Shown: in pieces, positions 1-6,887 of the stretch
How the letters are laid out: the number at the start of each line of letters is the position of its first letter
How positions within the stretch are numbered: position 1 is the stretch's first letter
NCBI GenBank assembly: GCA_014802435.1
Contig: JAAVCG010000012.1
Location: 13,656-77,003, forward strand
From: Bacteroides sp.
GTDB taxonomy: Bacteria; Bacteroidota; Bacteroidia; Bacteroidales; Muribaculaceae
Direction of reading: 5' to 3'
DNA length: 63,348 nucleotides
Program-made: the position numbers and the translations under genes
The notes under the pieces: generated by a model
Told to the model about the DNA's origin: nothing
The model's input: only the letters and a program-made list of their open reading frames with translations
Databases searched by the model: none

Positions 1-138
1 ACCGTGAACGGACGGACAGCAACAACAGGTGTCAATGAAGTCAATATCAATTCCCTGCTCGCTATTATCGGCATCGCCGCCATCGGCAGTATTCTGGGAT
101 TTCTACTCTTTCGCAAAAATCAAAATAAACACAAATAA
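1..138 (+). CDS. C-terminal end of a membrane-anchored protein (probable HmuS/CobN-like or HmuT), partial
   Basis: An open frame runs from the first base of the window to TAA at 136-138. The 45 visible residues have a polar stretch, then one hydrophobic segment (about residues 19-37, SLLAIIGIAAIGSILGF) and a short basic tail FRKNQNKHK, as expected for a C-terminal membrane anchor. The stop lies six bases before the ExbB-like gene, so they are probably co-transcribed. In hmu-type heme operons of Bacteroidales a CobN-like chelatase homologue precedes an ExbB-like and a DUF2149 gene, which is the basis for the proposed identity. Nothing in the fragment shows the chelatase fold itself, so the identity rests on context. 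Confidence 0.5.
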   Translation, partial: TVNGRTATTGVNEVNINSLLAIIGIAAIGSILGFLLFRKNQNKHK

Positions 139-144
139 TCAGTT

Positions 145-738
145 ATGAATGTAATTTCAAATATCCTGTACTGGATTTCGACAGGACTACTCGTGCCTGT
201 CATCGTGTTACTCATCTATTTCTTCATCAGGTCAATAATCCTCATTGGTGGATTCTTCGGACAATATATGACTGAAAAGAAGACCGCAGCAATGTTAGAC
301 GAAAAGGTGAAGGAGATTAATCCATCCAACATCAGCGAATATCTTGCGTCTTTTTCCGACAAGAAAGGAATTTTGGTCCTTGACTATCTGAATGAAATTT
401 ATAAATCTGCAGATAGTCCCGCGAGATTGGATATGCTCGTCTCTGACTATGAGCTTGCAGCTGAGAAAAACATCGCCACCTCAAAGATTCTGACAAAAAT
501 GGGACCGATACTTGGACTTATGGGAACTCTAATACCTATGGGTCCGGCTCTCGTAGGTCTCGCTACTGGCGATATAGCTTCGATGGCATATAATATGCAG
601 GTCGCTTTTGCAACGACAGTCGTCGGTCTTGTGGTTAGTGCTATCGGATTCATTACACAGCAGGCTAAAGAACGGTGGGCGATGCATAACCTGATGATAC
701 TTGACTTCATTGTACAGACACTCAAAGATAAAAAATGA
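145..738 (+). CDS. hmuU: MotA/TolQ/ExbB proton channel family protein (HmuU-like)
   Basis: The 197-residue protein has an N-terminal membrane segment (about 12-40), a cytoplasmic middle region, and a pair of small-residue-rich helices near 118-140 (ILGLMGTLIPMGPALVGL) and 148-170, the pattern of ExbB/TolQ/MotA channels that use the proton gradient to energise a partner. The family normally works with TonB/ExbD-like partners at the inner membrane. The next gene overlaps it (ATGA-type junction at 735-738) and encodes a DUF2149 protein; this pair after a CobN-like protein is the arrangement of Bacteroidales hmu heme-uptake operons. A role in powering heme or metal-chelate processing is inference from that context. 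Confidence 0.8.
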   Translation: MNVISNILYWISTGLLVPVIVLLIYFFIRSIILIGGFFGQYMTEKKTAAMLDEKVKEINPSNISEYLASFSDKKGILVLDYLNEIYKSADSPARLDMLVSDYELAAEKNIATSKILTKMGPILGLMGTLIPMGPALVGLATGDIASMAYNMQVAFATTVVGLVVSAIGFITQQAKERWAMHNLMILDFIVQTLKDKK

Positions 739-1067
739 TGGCACGGAGACGTTCAATCCTTCGGCGCGGAGAGGATTCTGATCCTATGAGCGTTGTGAGC
801 AACCTTTTTGATGTCGCAATGGTGTTTGCGGTTGCACTGATGGTTGCTCTTGTAAGTCGCTACAATATGACCGAAATGTTTTCTCAGGAGGATTTTACAA
901 TGGTGAAAAATCCCGGTAAGGAGAATATGGAAATAATTACAAAAGAAGGCGAAAAAATAAATCGTTACACACCCTCCGACAATCAAAACTCGTCCGGAAA
1001 TAAAGGAAAGCGTGTAGGAACAGCTTACGAACTCGAAAACGGAGACATCATTTACATCCCAGAATAA
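735..1067 (+). CDS. hmuV: DUF2149 domain protein (HmuV-like)
   Basis: A 110-residue protein with a basic N-terminus (MARRRSILRR), one membrane helix at about 22-42 (DVAMVFAVALMVALVS) and a soluble tail, matching the ExbD-like layout of DUF2149 proteins. The start overlaps the stop of the ExbB-like gene, which indicates translational coupling. An alternative ATG lies one codon downstream (738). It is the last gene of the operon; the hairpin at the right end of the repeat element ending at 1490, followed by a T-run, could terminate the transcript. Function is inferred from neighbours: a membrane partner of the ExbB-like channel in heme acquisition. Confidence 0.7.
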   Translation: MMARRRSILRRGEDSDPMSVVSNLFDVAMVFAVALMVALVSRYNMTEMFSQEDFTMVKNPGKENMEIITKEGEKINRYTPSDNQNSSGNKGKRVGTAYELENGDIIYIPE

Positions 1068-1137
1068 CGCCGTTGCGAAACGCCGTGCGAGCAGAAGCCC
1101 GGCCATGTACGCTCCCGGAACTCAGCAACACCCCCTC

Positions 1138-1490
1138 TATGGAAAGGCGGATTCCGATCCGCCGCCCCCGCTGTGCCCGGGCCGGCGCAATATGATACGC
1201 ACATCCCGGTAGGGACGCGACACGTCGCGTCCGCAGACGATAAAGCATTCTTGTCTCCGCCGCCCCCGCTGAGCCCGGGCCGGCGCAATATGATACGCAC
1301 ATCCCGGTAGGGACGCGACATGTCGCGTCCGCAGATAATAAAGCATTCTTGCCTCCGCCGCCACAGCTGTGCCCTGGCCGGCGCAATATGATACGCACAT
1401 CCCGGTAGGGACGCGACATGTCGCGTCCGCGGATAATAACGCATTCTTGCCCCCGGCTGTGGGCGGCGGATCGGAATCCGCCTTTCCATA
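1138..1490. repeat. Palindromic repeat element, three-unit copy with 29-base inverted ends
   Basis: This occupies most of the gap between hmuV and the DUF4373 gene. The ends (1138-1166 and 1462-1490) are perfect 29-base inverted repeats, each containing its own hairpin GGCGGAT-TCCG-ATCCGCC. Between them lie three tandem units of 98 bases (1159-1256, 1257-1354, 1355-1452). Each unit has the palindrome GGACGCGACATGTCGCGTCC, or a one-base variant, at 1213-1232, 1311-1330 and 1409-1428. Frames open through it on the minus strand are artefacts of the repeat. The right end is followed by AAAATTTTTTTTTC and may act as a terminator. Related copies lie at 5418, 6827, 19622, 42252 and 44627, and a lone core at 12582. 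Confidence 0.9.
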
Positions 1491-1514
1491 AAATTTTTTT
1501 TTCATTTTTTGCGG

Positions 1515-1543
1515 TTTGGACCTCAGAAGCGTTCGTATCTTTG
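1515..1543 (+). promoter_or_regulatory. Bacteroidota-type promoter for the DUF4373 gene
   Basis: TTTG at 1515-1518 and TATCTTTG at 1536-1543 are 17 bases apart and match the -33/-7 consensus; the start codon follows 35 bases later. Confidence 0.6.
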
Positions 1544-1578
1544 CACCGCAAAAAATTACTAACTACTAATTACTAACT

Positions 1579-2106
1579 ATGAAAGCTTTCCGACACAACA
1601 CGAACGAGCGCACCAAGTCTAACGTATTGAAACTCCGCATGAAATATGGCGCCGCCGGCTATGGCGTCTACATGATGCTCTTGGAGCGTCTGGCCATGGA
1701 ACCGAAGCTCTGTCATGACATGGATTATGACGCTCTTGCCTATGAATTTCAGGAGTCGGCGGATATGATTCGCCATATCGTTGAGGACTTTGACCTCTTC
1801 ATTATCGACCTTGACGCGGAGACCTTTTCTCATGAAGAGCTCACCGCTCAATTCGCAACCAAGGCCCGACGCGCCCGCGAGGAAAAGGCCCTTGACGAGT
1901 TCATTGAGTGCCGCCTGGAATCTCCGCGCTGGGCTGAAAACATGGCCTATGTTCACAAGACCAGTCCCGAGCGGGTCAAAGCCTTACTGCAATGCACCTT
2001 CCGCGACAAGATTCTAACCTCCTATACCTTCCTGCCATCCTCTTCAGCCCTCGGTCACATTCTCAGCGAGTTAATCAAATCCACCTTCCCTCCCATGGAC
2101 GACTAA
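1579..2106 (+). CDS. DUF4373 (Lin1244/Lin1753-like N-terminal) domain protein
   Basis: The 175-residue protein begins with a segment typical of DUF4373: a short basic stretch, then KYGAAGYGVYMMLLERLA and an acidic loop followed by a predicted winged-helix-like region (residues about 5-85). The rest (90-175) is charged and helical with no recognisable catalytic motif. DUF4373 proteins in Bacteroidota are often found in mobile or phage-derived regions and resemble replication-initiator N-termini, but the function is unknown. It sits between the large palindromic repeat and the Type I R-M operon with its own promoter, so it may be an accessory gene of the island. Membership of the domain family is fairly clear; any role in R-M control is speculation. 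Confidence 0.75.
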   Translation: MKAFRHNTNERTKSNVLKLRMKYGAAGYGVYMMLLERLAMEPKLCHDMDYDALAYEFQESADMIRHIVEDFDLFIIDLDAETFSHEELTAQFATKARRAREEKALDEFIECRLESPRWAENMAYVHKTSPERVKALLQCTFRDKILTSYTFLPSSSALGHILSELIKSTFPPMDD

Positions 2107-2183
2107 AGCCCTCCCCGGTCATTTACTCGCCCACGCTTCTGTACCATCCCCATTCCCGCTCAGACCGGGCGCAGGAGCGGAAA

Positions 2184-2197
2184 CCGCCTCTCCATAG
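2184..2197. repeat. Degenerate half-copy of the palindromic repeat end
   Basis: CCGCCTCTCCATA matches the outer part of the right inverted end seen at 5529-5557 and 6827-6853. Only about 14 bases are conserved, so it could be a decayed remnant or chance. It lies in the 158-base gap before hsdM. Confidence 0.4.
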
Positions 2198-2207
2198 GGC
2201 GGGGGGA

Positions 2208-2239
2208 TTTGGTGGTTTCGGGGATTTTTTGTAAATTTG
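2208..2239 (+). promoter_or_regulatory. Promoter of the hsdM operon
   Basis: TTTG at 2208-2211 and TAAATTTG at 2232-2239 with 20 bases between them match the Bacteroidota promoter; hsdM starts 25 bases downstream. Confidence 0.7.
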
Positions 2240-2264
2240 CGGAAACCATTCCCCCCCACACACG

Positions 2265-4121
2265 ATGAATCAAGCGCAATATAGTAAACTTTTCTCATTC
2301 CTCTGGAACATTGCCAATGATGTCCTGGTCCATGCCTTTGAAAAGGGCAAGTATAAGGACATTATCATGCCGATGCTCGTTTTGCGGCGAATTGACGTCC
2401 TTCTTGAACCCACAAAGCAGAAGGTCCTCGAACACAAGGCCCAACTCGATAGCTTCGGAGTGACCAATCAGGACCAGGCTCTCTGCATGGTCTCCGGATT
2501 TCCTTTCTATAACCACTCCAAGTTTACTCTCAAAACTCTCATCAACGAGACTGACCCTCAGCGCCTGCGCATGAACTTCATTGACTATATCAACGGATAT
2601 AGCGAAGACGTGCTCGAAATCATCGATAAATTCCATCTCCGCCAGCAGATTGACAATCTGACCGAGACCGGCCGACTCGGCTCGCTGATTGCCAAGTTTA
2701 CGGACTCTAACATCAATCTCTCAATCCGTCCCGTCATTGACGATGAAGGAAACGAAATCCTCCCCGCCCTTGATAACCACACTATGGGCACAATCTTCGA
2801 GGAGCTCCTGCGCAAGTTCAATGAAGAAAACAACGTGACCGAGGCCGGTGAACACTTCACTCCCCGCGACTATGTCAAACTCCTGGCCGACCTTGCCGTA
2901 GTTCCCATTGCTGACCGACTCGAAAACCGCCCATATGCCGTCTATGACGGTGCCTGCGGAACCGGCGGAATCCTCTCAATTGCCCAGGAACGCATCTCCG
3001 AGCTGATTCCCGGAGCTACTATCCATCTCTTCGGCCAGGAACTCCAGCCCGAGACGTTTGCAACCTGCAAGGCTGACATGATGATTTCCGGTGTCCTCCC
3101 CCGGACGGGCTATTCCCTCAAGGGCTCCGCACGAAAATATATAGCCTTTGGCTCAACAATCTCTGAAGATGGCCACCCGGGCGAAACCTATGATTTCTGT
3201 ATCTCAAATCCCCCTTTCGGCACCCCATGGAAGGAAGACCTCCGCAAGAAAGGCCTCTCCGACAAGGAAAAACGCAAATTCACCGACTCCCGATTCAACC
3301 TCAATTACGATGGCGACGGCGATTTCTCATTCATCCCTGACATTGGCGACTGCCAGATGCTCTTCCTCGCCAACAACATCAGCCGAATGAAGGACACCCC
3401 CGCCGGTACCCGCATCGTCGAAATCCACAATGGCTCTTCCCTCTTCACCGGTAAAGCCGGAGGAGGCGAAAGCAACCTCCGCCGCTACATTATTGAAAAT
3501 GACCTCCTTGAAGCCATAATTGCACTGCCCGAAAAGATGTTTTATAACACCGGCATCGGCACCTACGTCTGGATTCTAACCAATCGCAAGGAACCCCGCC
3601 GACGCGGAAAGGTCCAGCTCATCAATGCCGCCGATTTCAAATCGCCCCTCCGCAAAAACCTCGGCGAAAAAAACTGCGAACTCTCGGACTCTGACCGCAA
3701 TCGCATCCTCTCCCTGCTCCTCAACTTTGAGGAAACCCCTGAAAGCCGAATCTTTGATAACCGCGAGTTTGGTTATTGGGAAGTCCCCGTGCTACGCCCT
3801 AAGCGCGACAAGGACGGAAACCTTGTCTATAAAAAAGCTAAGAAAAAAGGCGAACAGCCGGAGATTGAATATGCCAAAAACCGCAACGAATCAGAACGCA
3901 TCCCCCTGACATATCCCGGCGGAATCGACGCTTTCTTCGCCAACGAAGTGGCCCCTTACGACCCCGAGGCCCGCTTCGGAGAACCCGTCCTTGGCTACGA
4001 ACTGTCGTTCACCAAGTATTTCTACAAACCCGTGGCTTTGCGACCCCTCTCCGATATCCGCGCCGACATCCGCGCCATCGAGGCTCGCACAGCCGGTATG
4101 TTAGACCAAATCCTCGCCTGA
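2265..4121 (+). CDS. hsdM: Type I restriction-modification DNA methyltransferase subunit HsdM
   Basis: This is the N6-adenine methyltransferase subunit of a Type I R-M complex (HsdM2 HsdS). The N-terminal helical HsdM_N domain covers about residues 8-150. The SAM-binding motif I is DGACGTGG near 228-235 and the catalytic motif IV is NPPF near 315, so the enzyme looks intact at 618 residues, slightly longer than many HsdM because of a C-terminal extension ending in a helical tail. hsdS follows after eight bases. Codon use and GC are like the neighbouring chromosome except in the target-recognition domains of hsdS. The operon has its own promoter at 2208-2239. Confidence 0.95.
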   Translation: MNQAQYSKLFSFLWNIANDVLVHAFEKGKYKDIIMPMLVLRRIDVLLEPTKQKVLEHKAQLDSFGVTNQDQALCMVSGFPFYNHSKFTLKTLINETDPQRLRMNFIDYINGYSEDVLEIIDKFHLRQQIDNLTETGRLGSLIAKFTDSNINLSIRPVIDDEGNEILPALDNHTMGTIFEELLRKFNEENNVTEAGEHFTPRDYVKLLADLAVVPIADRLENRPYAVYDGACGTGGILSIAQERISELIPGATIHLFGQELQPETFATCKADMMISGVLPRTGYSLKGSARKYIAFGSTISEDGHPGETYDFCISNPPFGTPWKEDLRKKGLSDKEKRKFTDSRFNLNYDGDGDFSFIPDIGDCQMLFLANNISRMKDTPAGTRIVEIHNGSSLFTGKAGGGESNLRRYIIENDLLEAIIALPEKMFYNTGIGTYVWILTNRKEPRRRGKVQLINAADFKSPLRKNLGEKNCELSDSDRNRILSLLLNFEETPESRIFDNREFGYWEVPVLRPKRDKDGNLVYKKAKKKGEQPEIEYAKNRNESERIPLTYPGGIDAFFANEVAPYDPEARFGEPVLGYELSFTKYFYKPVALRPLSDIRADIRAIEARTAGMLDQILA

Positions 4122-4129
4122 TCCCGCCC

Positions 4130-4696
4130 ATGGAACGCTACGACTCATACAAACCCAGCGGCATCCCCTGGCTCAAAGAAATCCCCGCCCACTGGCAAAC
4201 AAGGAAGATAAGAAGTCTTTATGCACTTCGTTCTGAGAAAGTCTCTGATAAAGACTACGAGCCTCTTTCGGTATCTAAGCAAGGTGTTACTCCCCAATTA
4301 GAGGACGCTGTGAAAACGGATAATGGCGATAACCGTAAATTAGTCCGCAAAGGAGATTTTGTTGTCAACTCCCGTTCCGATAGAAAAGGTTCTTGCGGCG
4401 TTTCAGAGTTTGATGGCTCCGTTTCTGTCATTAATATAGTGACCTATCCCATTGCCGATTTTGATTCTCGATATTTTCATTTGATGTTTAGGTCAAATGA
4501 TTATATTGAAGAATTTTATCGTTTAGGAAAAGGTATTGTGGCTGACCTGTGGACCACAAAATTTGATGAAATGAGGAACATTAGTGTCCCATTTCCGCCG
4601 CGGGAGGAGCAGGAGAAGATTGTAGAATTTCTTTCAACTAAAACTTTACAAATAGATGCACAACAGAGAGAGAGAGAGAGAGTTACGGCTCCTTGA
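4130..4696 (+). CDS. hsdS: Type I R-M specificity subunit HsdS, N-terminal half (frame broken at a repeat)
   Basis: The 188-residue product holds one complete half of a specificity subunit: a conserved lead-in (PSGIPWLKEIPAHWQ, residues about 9-23), an AT-rich target-recognition domain, and the end of that domain plus start of the central coiled helix (PPREEQEKIVEFLSTK). At an (AG)9 tract (4665-4682) the frame runs into QQRERERVTAP and stops at 4694-4696. The expected helix continuation, LRLLDELKQAEIA, is in the other frame and belongs to the second half at 4656-5402. Adding one AG unit, or removing two, would join both halves into one subunit of about 425 residues. The half-subunit may itself work as a dimer, as known for some truncated HsdS proteins. 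Confidence 0.9.
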   Translation: MERYDSYKPSGIPWLKEIPAHWQTRKIRSLYALRSEKVSDKDYEPLSVSKQGVTPQLEDAVKTDNGDNRKLVRKGDFVVNSRSDRKGSCGVSEFDGSVSVINIVTYPIADFDSRYFHLMFRSNDYIEEFYRLGKGIVADLWTTKFDEMRNISVPFPPREEQEKIVEFLSTKTLQIDAQQRERERVTAP

Positions 4697-5402
4697 CGAA
4701 CTAAAACAAGCCGAAATCGCCAACGTCGTTACCCGTGGCCTCAACCCTAACGCCCCCTTACGCGATACCAACATCCCATGGCTCCCCAAAATCCCCGTCC
4801 ACTGGCAAACACCCAAATTTTATCATCTTTTTGATTTTATAGGAGGTAATGGATTCCCTATACACCTTCAGGGAAAACAATCTGGAGATTATCCTTTTTA
4901 TAAAACGAGTGATATAAATGGTGACGAAATTTATATTGAAAAATCGTCTAATTATTTATCGGAAAATGATTTAGCAAAAAATTCATTTACACTGATTCCA
5001 TCAGGAGCTTTTCTAATGTCCAAGATAGGAGCAGCTCTGCGCAAAAATCATCGGAAAATAACTACATGTCAGTGCTTTATTGATAATAATTTGCAGGCTC
5101 TAGTCAGAAAACCTACAAATCAGGAGAATGAGCTTTACCTTTTCTATTTTCTCAAGTTTTTCGATATGGCATGGGTTGATAATAATGGAACAATACCTTG
5201 TGTTGATAACGGAAAACTTCGTATCTGTATTTTTCCGGTTCCGCCTCTGGAGGAGCAAAAGGCTATTGTCGAGTATATTCAGCAGAAAAATAAGGCCATT
5301 GACGAGATGATTGCCAATCTCCGCGCCGAAATTGACTTCCTAACCGAATACAAACAGCGCCTGATTGCCGACGCCGTCACCGGCCAACTAAAAATCGACT
5401 GA
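4656..5402 (+). CDS. hsdS: Type I R-M specificity subunit HsdS, C-terminal half
   Basis: This frame begins MHNRERERELRLLDELKQA, which is the central conserved helix of HsdS read through the AG tract in the frame that continues, then repeats the lead-in motif (NIPWLPKIPVHWQ, about residues 40-52), a second AT-rich target-recognition domain, and a C-terminal helix PPLEEQKAIVEYI to the end. No promoter or clear ribosome site is visible before the ATG at 4656, so independent translation is uncertain; re-initiation or coupling with the overlapping first half is possible. In the present repeat state the two recognition domains are not joined. The drop in GC within the two recognition domains suggests they were exchanged horizontally. 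Confidence 0.88.
   Translation: MHNRERERELRLLDELKQAEIANVVTRGLNPNAPLRDTNIPWLPKIPVHWQTPKFYHLFDFIGGNGFPIHLQGKQSGDYPFYKTSDINGDEIYIEKSSNYLSENDLAKNSFTLIPSGAFLMSKIGAALRKNHRKITTCQCFIDNNLQALVRKPTNQENELYLFYFLKFFDMAWVDNNGTIPCVDNGKLRICIFPVPPLEEQKAIVEYIQQKNKAIDEMIANLRAEIDFLTEYKQRLIADAVTGQLKID
4665..4682 (+). repeat. (AG)9 simple-sequence tract inside hsdS
   Basis: Eighteen bases of uninterrupted AG dinucleotide at the joint between the two HsdS halves. With nine units the halves are out of frame; ten or seven units would put TTA at 4683 in the frame of the first half. This is the classic layout of a slipped-strand phase switch. Confidence 0.9.
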
Positions 5403-5417
5403 CCATGCCCCGCACCC

Positions 5418-5557
5418 TATGGAAAGGCGGATTCCGATCCGCCGCCCCCGCGCAATGCGATACGCCCATCCCGGTAGGGACGCGACACGTCGCGTCCGCG
5501 GCCAACAAATCATTTCCCCCGGGCCCGTGGCGGCGGATCGGAATCCGCCTCTCCATA
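5418..5557. repeat. Palindromic repeat element, single-unit copy
   Basis: A one-unit version of the element at 1138-1490. Its ends (5418-5446 and 5529-5557) are inverted repeats differing by one base, and the core palindrome GGACGCGACACGTCGCGTCC is at 5478-5497. It starts 15 bases after hsdS. Confidence 0.88.
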
Positions 5558-5578
5558 GGGGCCAGCGCCCGCAAAGAA

Positions 5579-5664
5579 GACCTCGGAGAGGTCGTGTTAT
5601 TGTCAACCCCGGGCGCGAGCCCGGGGACAGGAACCATCCCCCTCACGGGGAGCCTCGGAGAGGC
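5579..5664. repeat. Cluster of GC-rich hairpins after the repeat element
   Basis: This fills the rest of the gap between hsdS and the DUF1016 gene. Three perfect short hairpins are visible: GACCTC-GGA-GAGGTC (5579-5593), CCCCGGGC-GCGA-GCCCGGGG with a GNRA loop (5607-5626), and GCCTC-GGA-GAGGC (5652-5664). The first and third share the CTCGGAGAGG core. They look like a second dispersed hairpin family, though no other copy is seen in this window. Confidence 0.6.
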
Positions 5665-5743
5665 GACGTTTTGTCGGCGACATAGGTGCTCCTTCCGATA
5701 GTTTAAGATAGCAGTTATCAAAGAAAATAAATTGACTCAAGAA

Positions 5744-6799
5744 ATGAATACGAAGATTATACCTGATAAACTTGATGAACATAATTTATTCTCTGAAATT
5801 CGGAGAATATTGCTTGACTCCCGTAACCGCACGTTTGCAGTCGCAAACTCAGAAATGGTATTGGCATATTGGAATGTTGGGAAAATCATTGTGAAGGCTC
5901 AAGGCGGCGCGGAACGTGCCACTTACGGGGATGGGTTGTTAAAGCGTATATCAAAGCAACTTACAAGCGAATTTGGGAAAGGTTTTGATATGTCTAATCT
6001 TCGTAACATGAGATCTTTTTATCTGTGTTTCCCAAATTGTGACGCACTGCGTCACGAATTGAGCTGGACCCATTATAGACTTCTAACGAAAGTTGATAAT
6101 CCAAAGGCTCGTGAATATTATGCCGAGGAAGCTGCGAAAGGCCGCTGGAGCACGCGCCAACTTGAACGCCAGATATATACACAATATTATGAGCGCCTGC
6201 TTGCCACTCATAAAGAAGAAACTGAGGTAAAGGAGTTAATCCAACGTAATTTACCTGAAAAACCTGAAACTTTTGACCCGCTTACTCTTGTTCATGACCC
6301 TTTTGTCCTGGAGTTTTTAGGAGCAAAAGAGGACGTAGAATGGAATGAAAGTGAATTAGAGAAAGCTCTGATTTCTCATCTTGAGGAATTTTTGCTTGAA
6401 CTTGGACGAGGGTTTGCCTTTATCGGACGGCAGAAGAGAATAACTATTGACGGACAACATTTTTATCCCGATTTGGTTTTCTATAATGTATTGACCAAAA
6501 GTTATGTTATCATTGACCTCAAAATGGGTAAGGCAGATTATAGTGATGTCGGTCAGATGCAACTCTATGTCAATTATTACAACATGGATATATGTCAACC
6601 TGACGATAATCCGACAATCGGCATTATTTTATGTGCCAAGAAGAACGATGCGGTTATTAAATATACACTCGGAGACCGGAAGGATATCGGGGTATATCAG
6701 GCGAAGTATGATCTCGTTATGCCATCGGAGGAAGAATTGCGACGTGAGATTGAAATCACACGCGAAAAGTTCAGATTGATTCATGGAAAAGAAGATTAA
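5744..6799 (+). CDS. PDDEXK nuclease domain protein, DUF1016/YhcG family
   Basis: The protein has an N-terminal DUF1016_N helical domain (about residues 15-150; LAYWNVGKIIV, SNLRNMRSFYLCFP, SWTHYRLLTKV) and a C-terminal PDDEXK nuclease-like domain with PDLVFYN followed by YVIIDLKMGK, the D...D-x-K catalytic pattern (about 245-265). YhcG-type proteins are known companions of Type I R-M loci. ATG at 5744 is chosen; an in-frame TTG at 5732 would add four residues. It lies between hsdS and hsdR and is bracketed by palindromic repeats (5418-5557 and 6827-6853), so it may be an inserted accessory gene. No separate strong promoter was seen. Nuclease family assignment is firm, the biological target is unknown. 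Confidence 0.88.
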   Translation: MNTKIIPDKLDEHNLFSEIRRILLDSRNRTFAVANSEMVLAYWNVGKIIVKAQGGAERATYGDGLLKRISKQLTSEFGKGFDMSNLRNMRSFYLCFPNCDALRHELSWTHYRLLTKVDNPKAREYYAEEAAKGRWSTRQLERQIYTQYYERLLATHKEETEVKELIQRNLPEKPETFDPLTLVHDPFVLEFLGAKEDVEWNESELEKALISHLEEFLLELGRGFAFIGRQKRITIDGQHFYPDLVFYNVLTKSYVIIDLKMGKADYSDVGQMQLYVNYYNMDICQPDDNPTIGIILCAKKNDAVIKYTLGDRKDIGVYQAKYDLVMPSEEELRREIEITREKFRLIHGKED

Positions 6800-6826
6800 A
6801 AATGTCACCATCCCCGCCTCAACGGT

Positions 6827-6853
6827 GCGGCGGATCGGAATCCGCCTCTCCAT
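6827..6853. repeat. Single right-end copy of the palindromic repeat
   Basis: These 27 bases match the right inverted end at 5529-5557, including the internal GGCGGAT-CGGA-ATCCGCC hairpin. No matching left end or core palindrome lies next to it. Confidence 0.8.
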
Positions 6854-6887
6854 GGGCTTTTATATAGGATAAGAATTTGACTTAAAG

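Noticed and set aside
1138-1490. CRISPR array
   Set aside because: The 98-base units lack the short repeat/unique spacer pattern, and there are no cas genes.
1048-1551. Long overlapping minus-strand frames
   Set aside because: They run through the three 98-base repeat units and encode repeated arginine-rich peptides; a repeat artefact.
4130-5402. hsdS as a dead pseudogene
   Set aside because: The break lies exactly in a dinucleotide tract and both halves are otherwise intact, which fits a reversible switch better.
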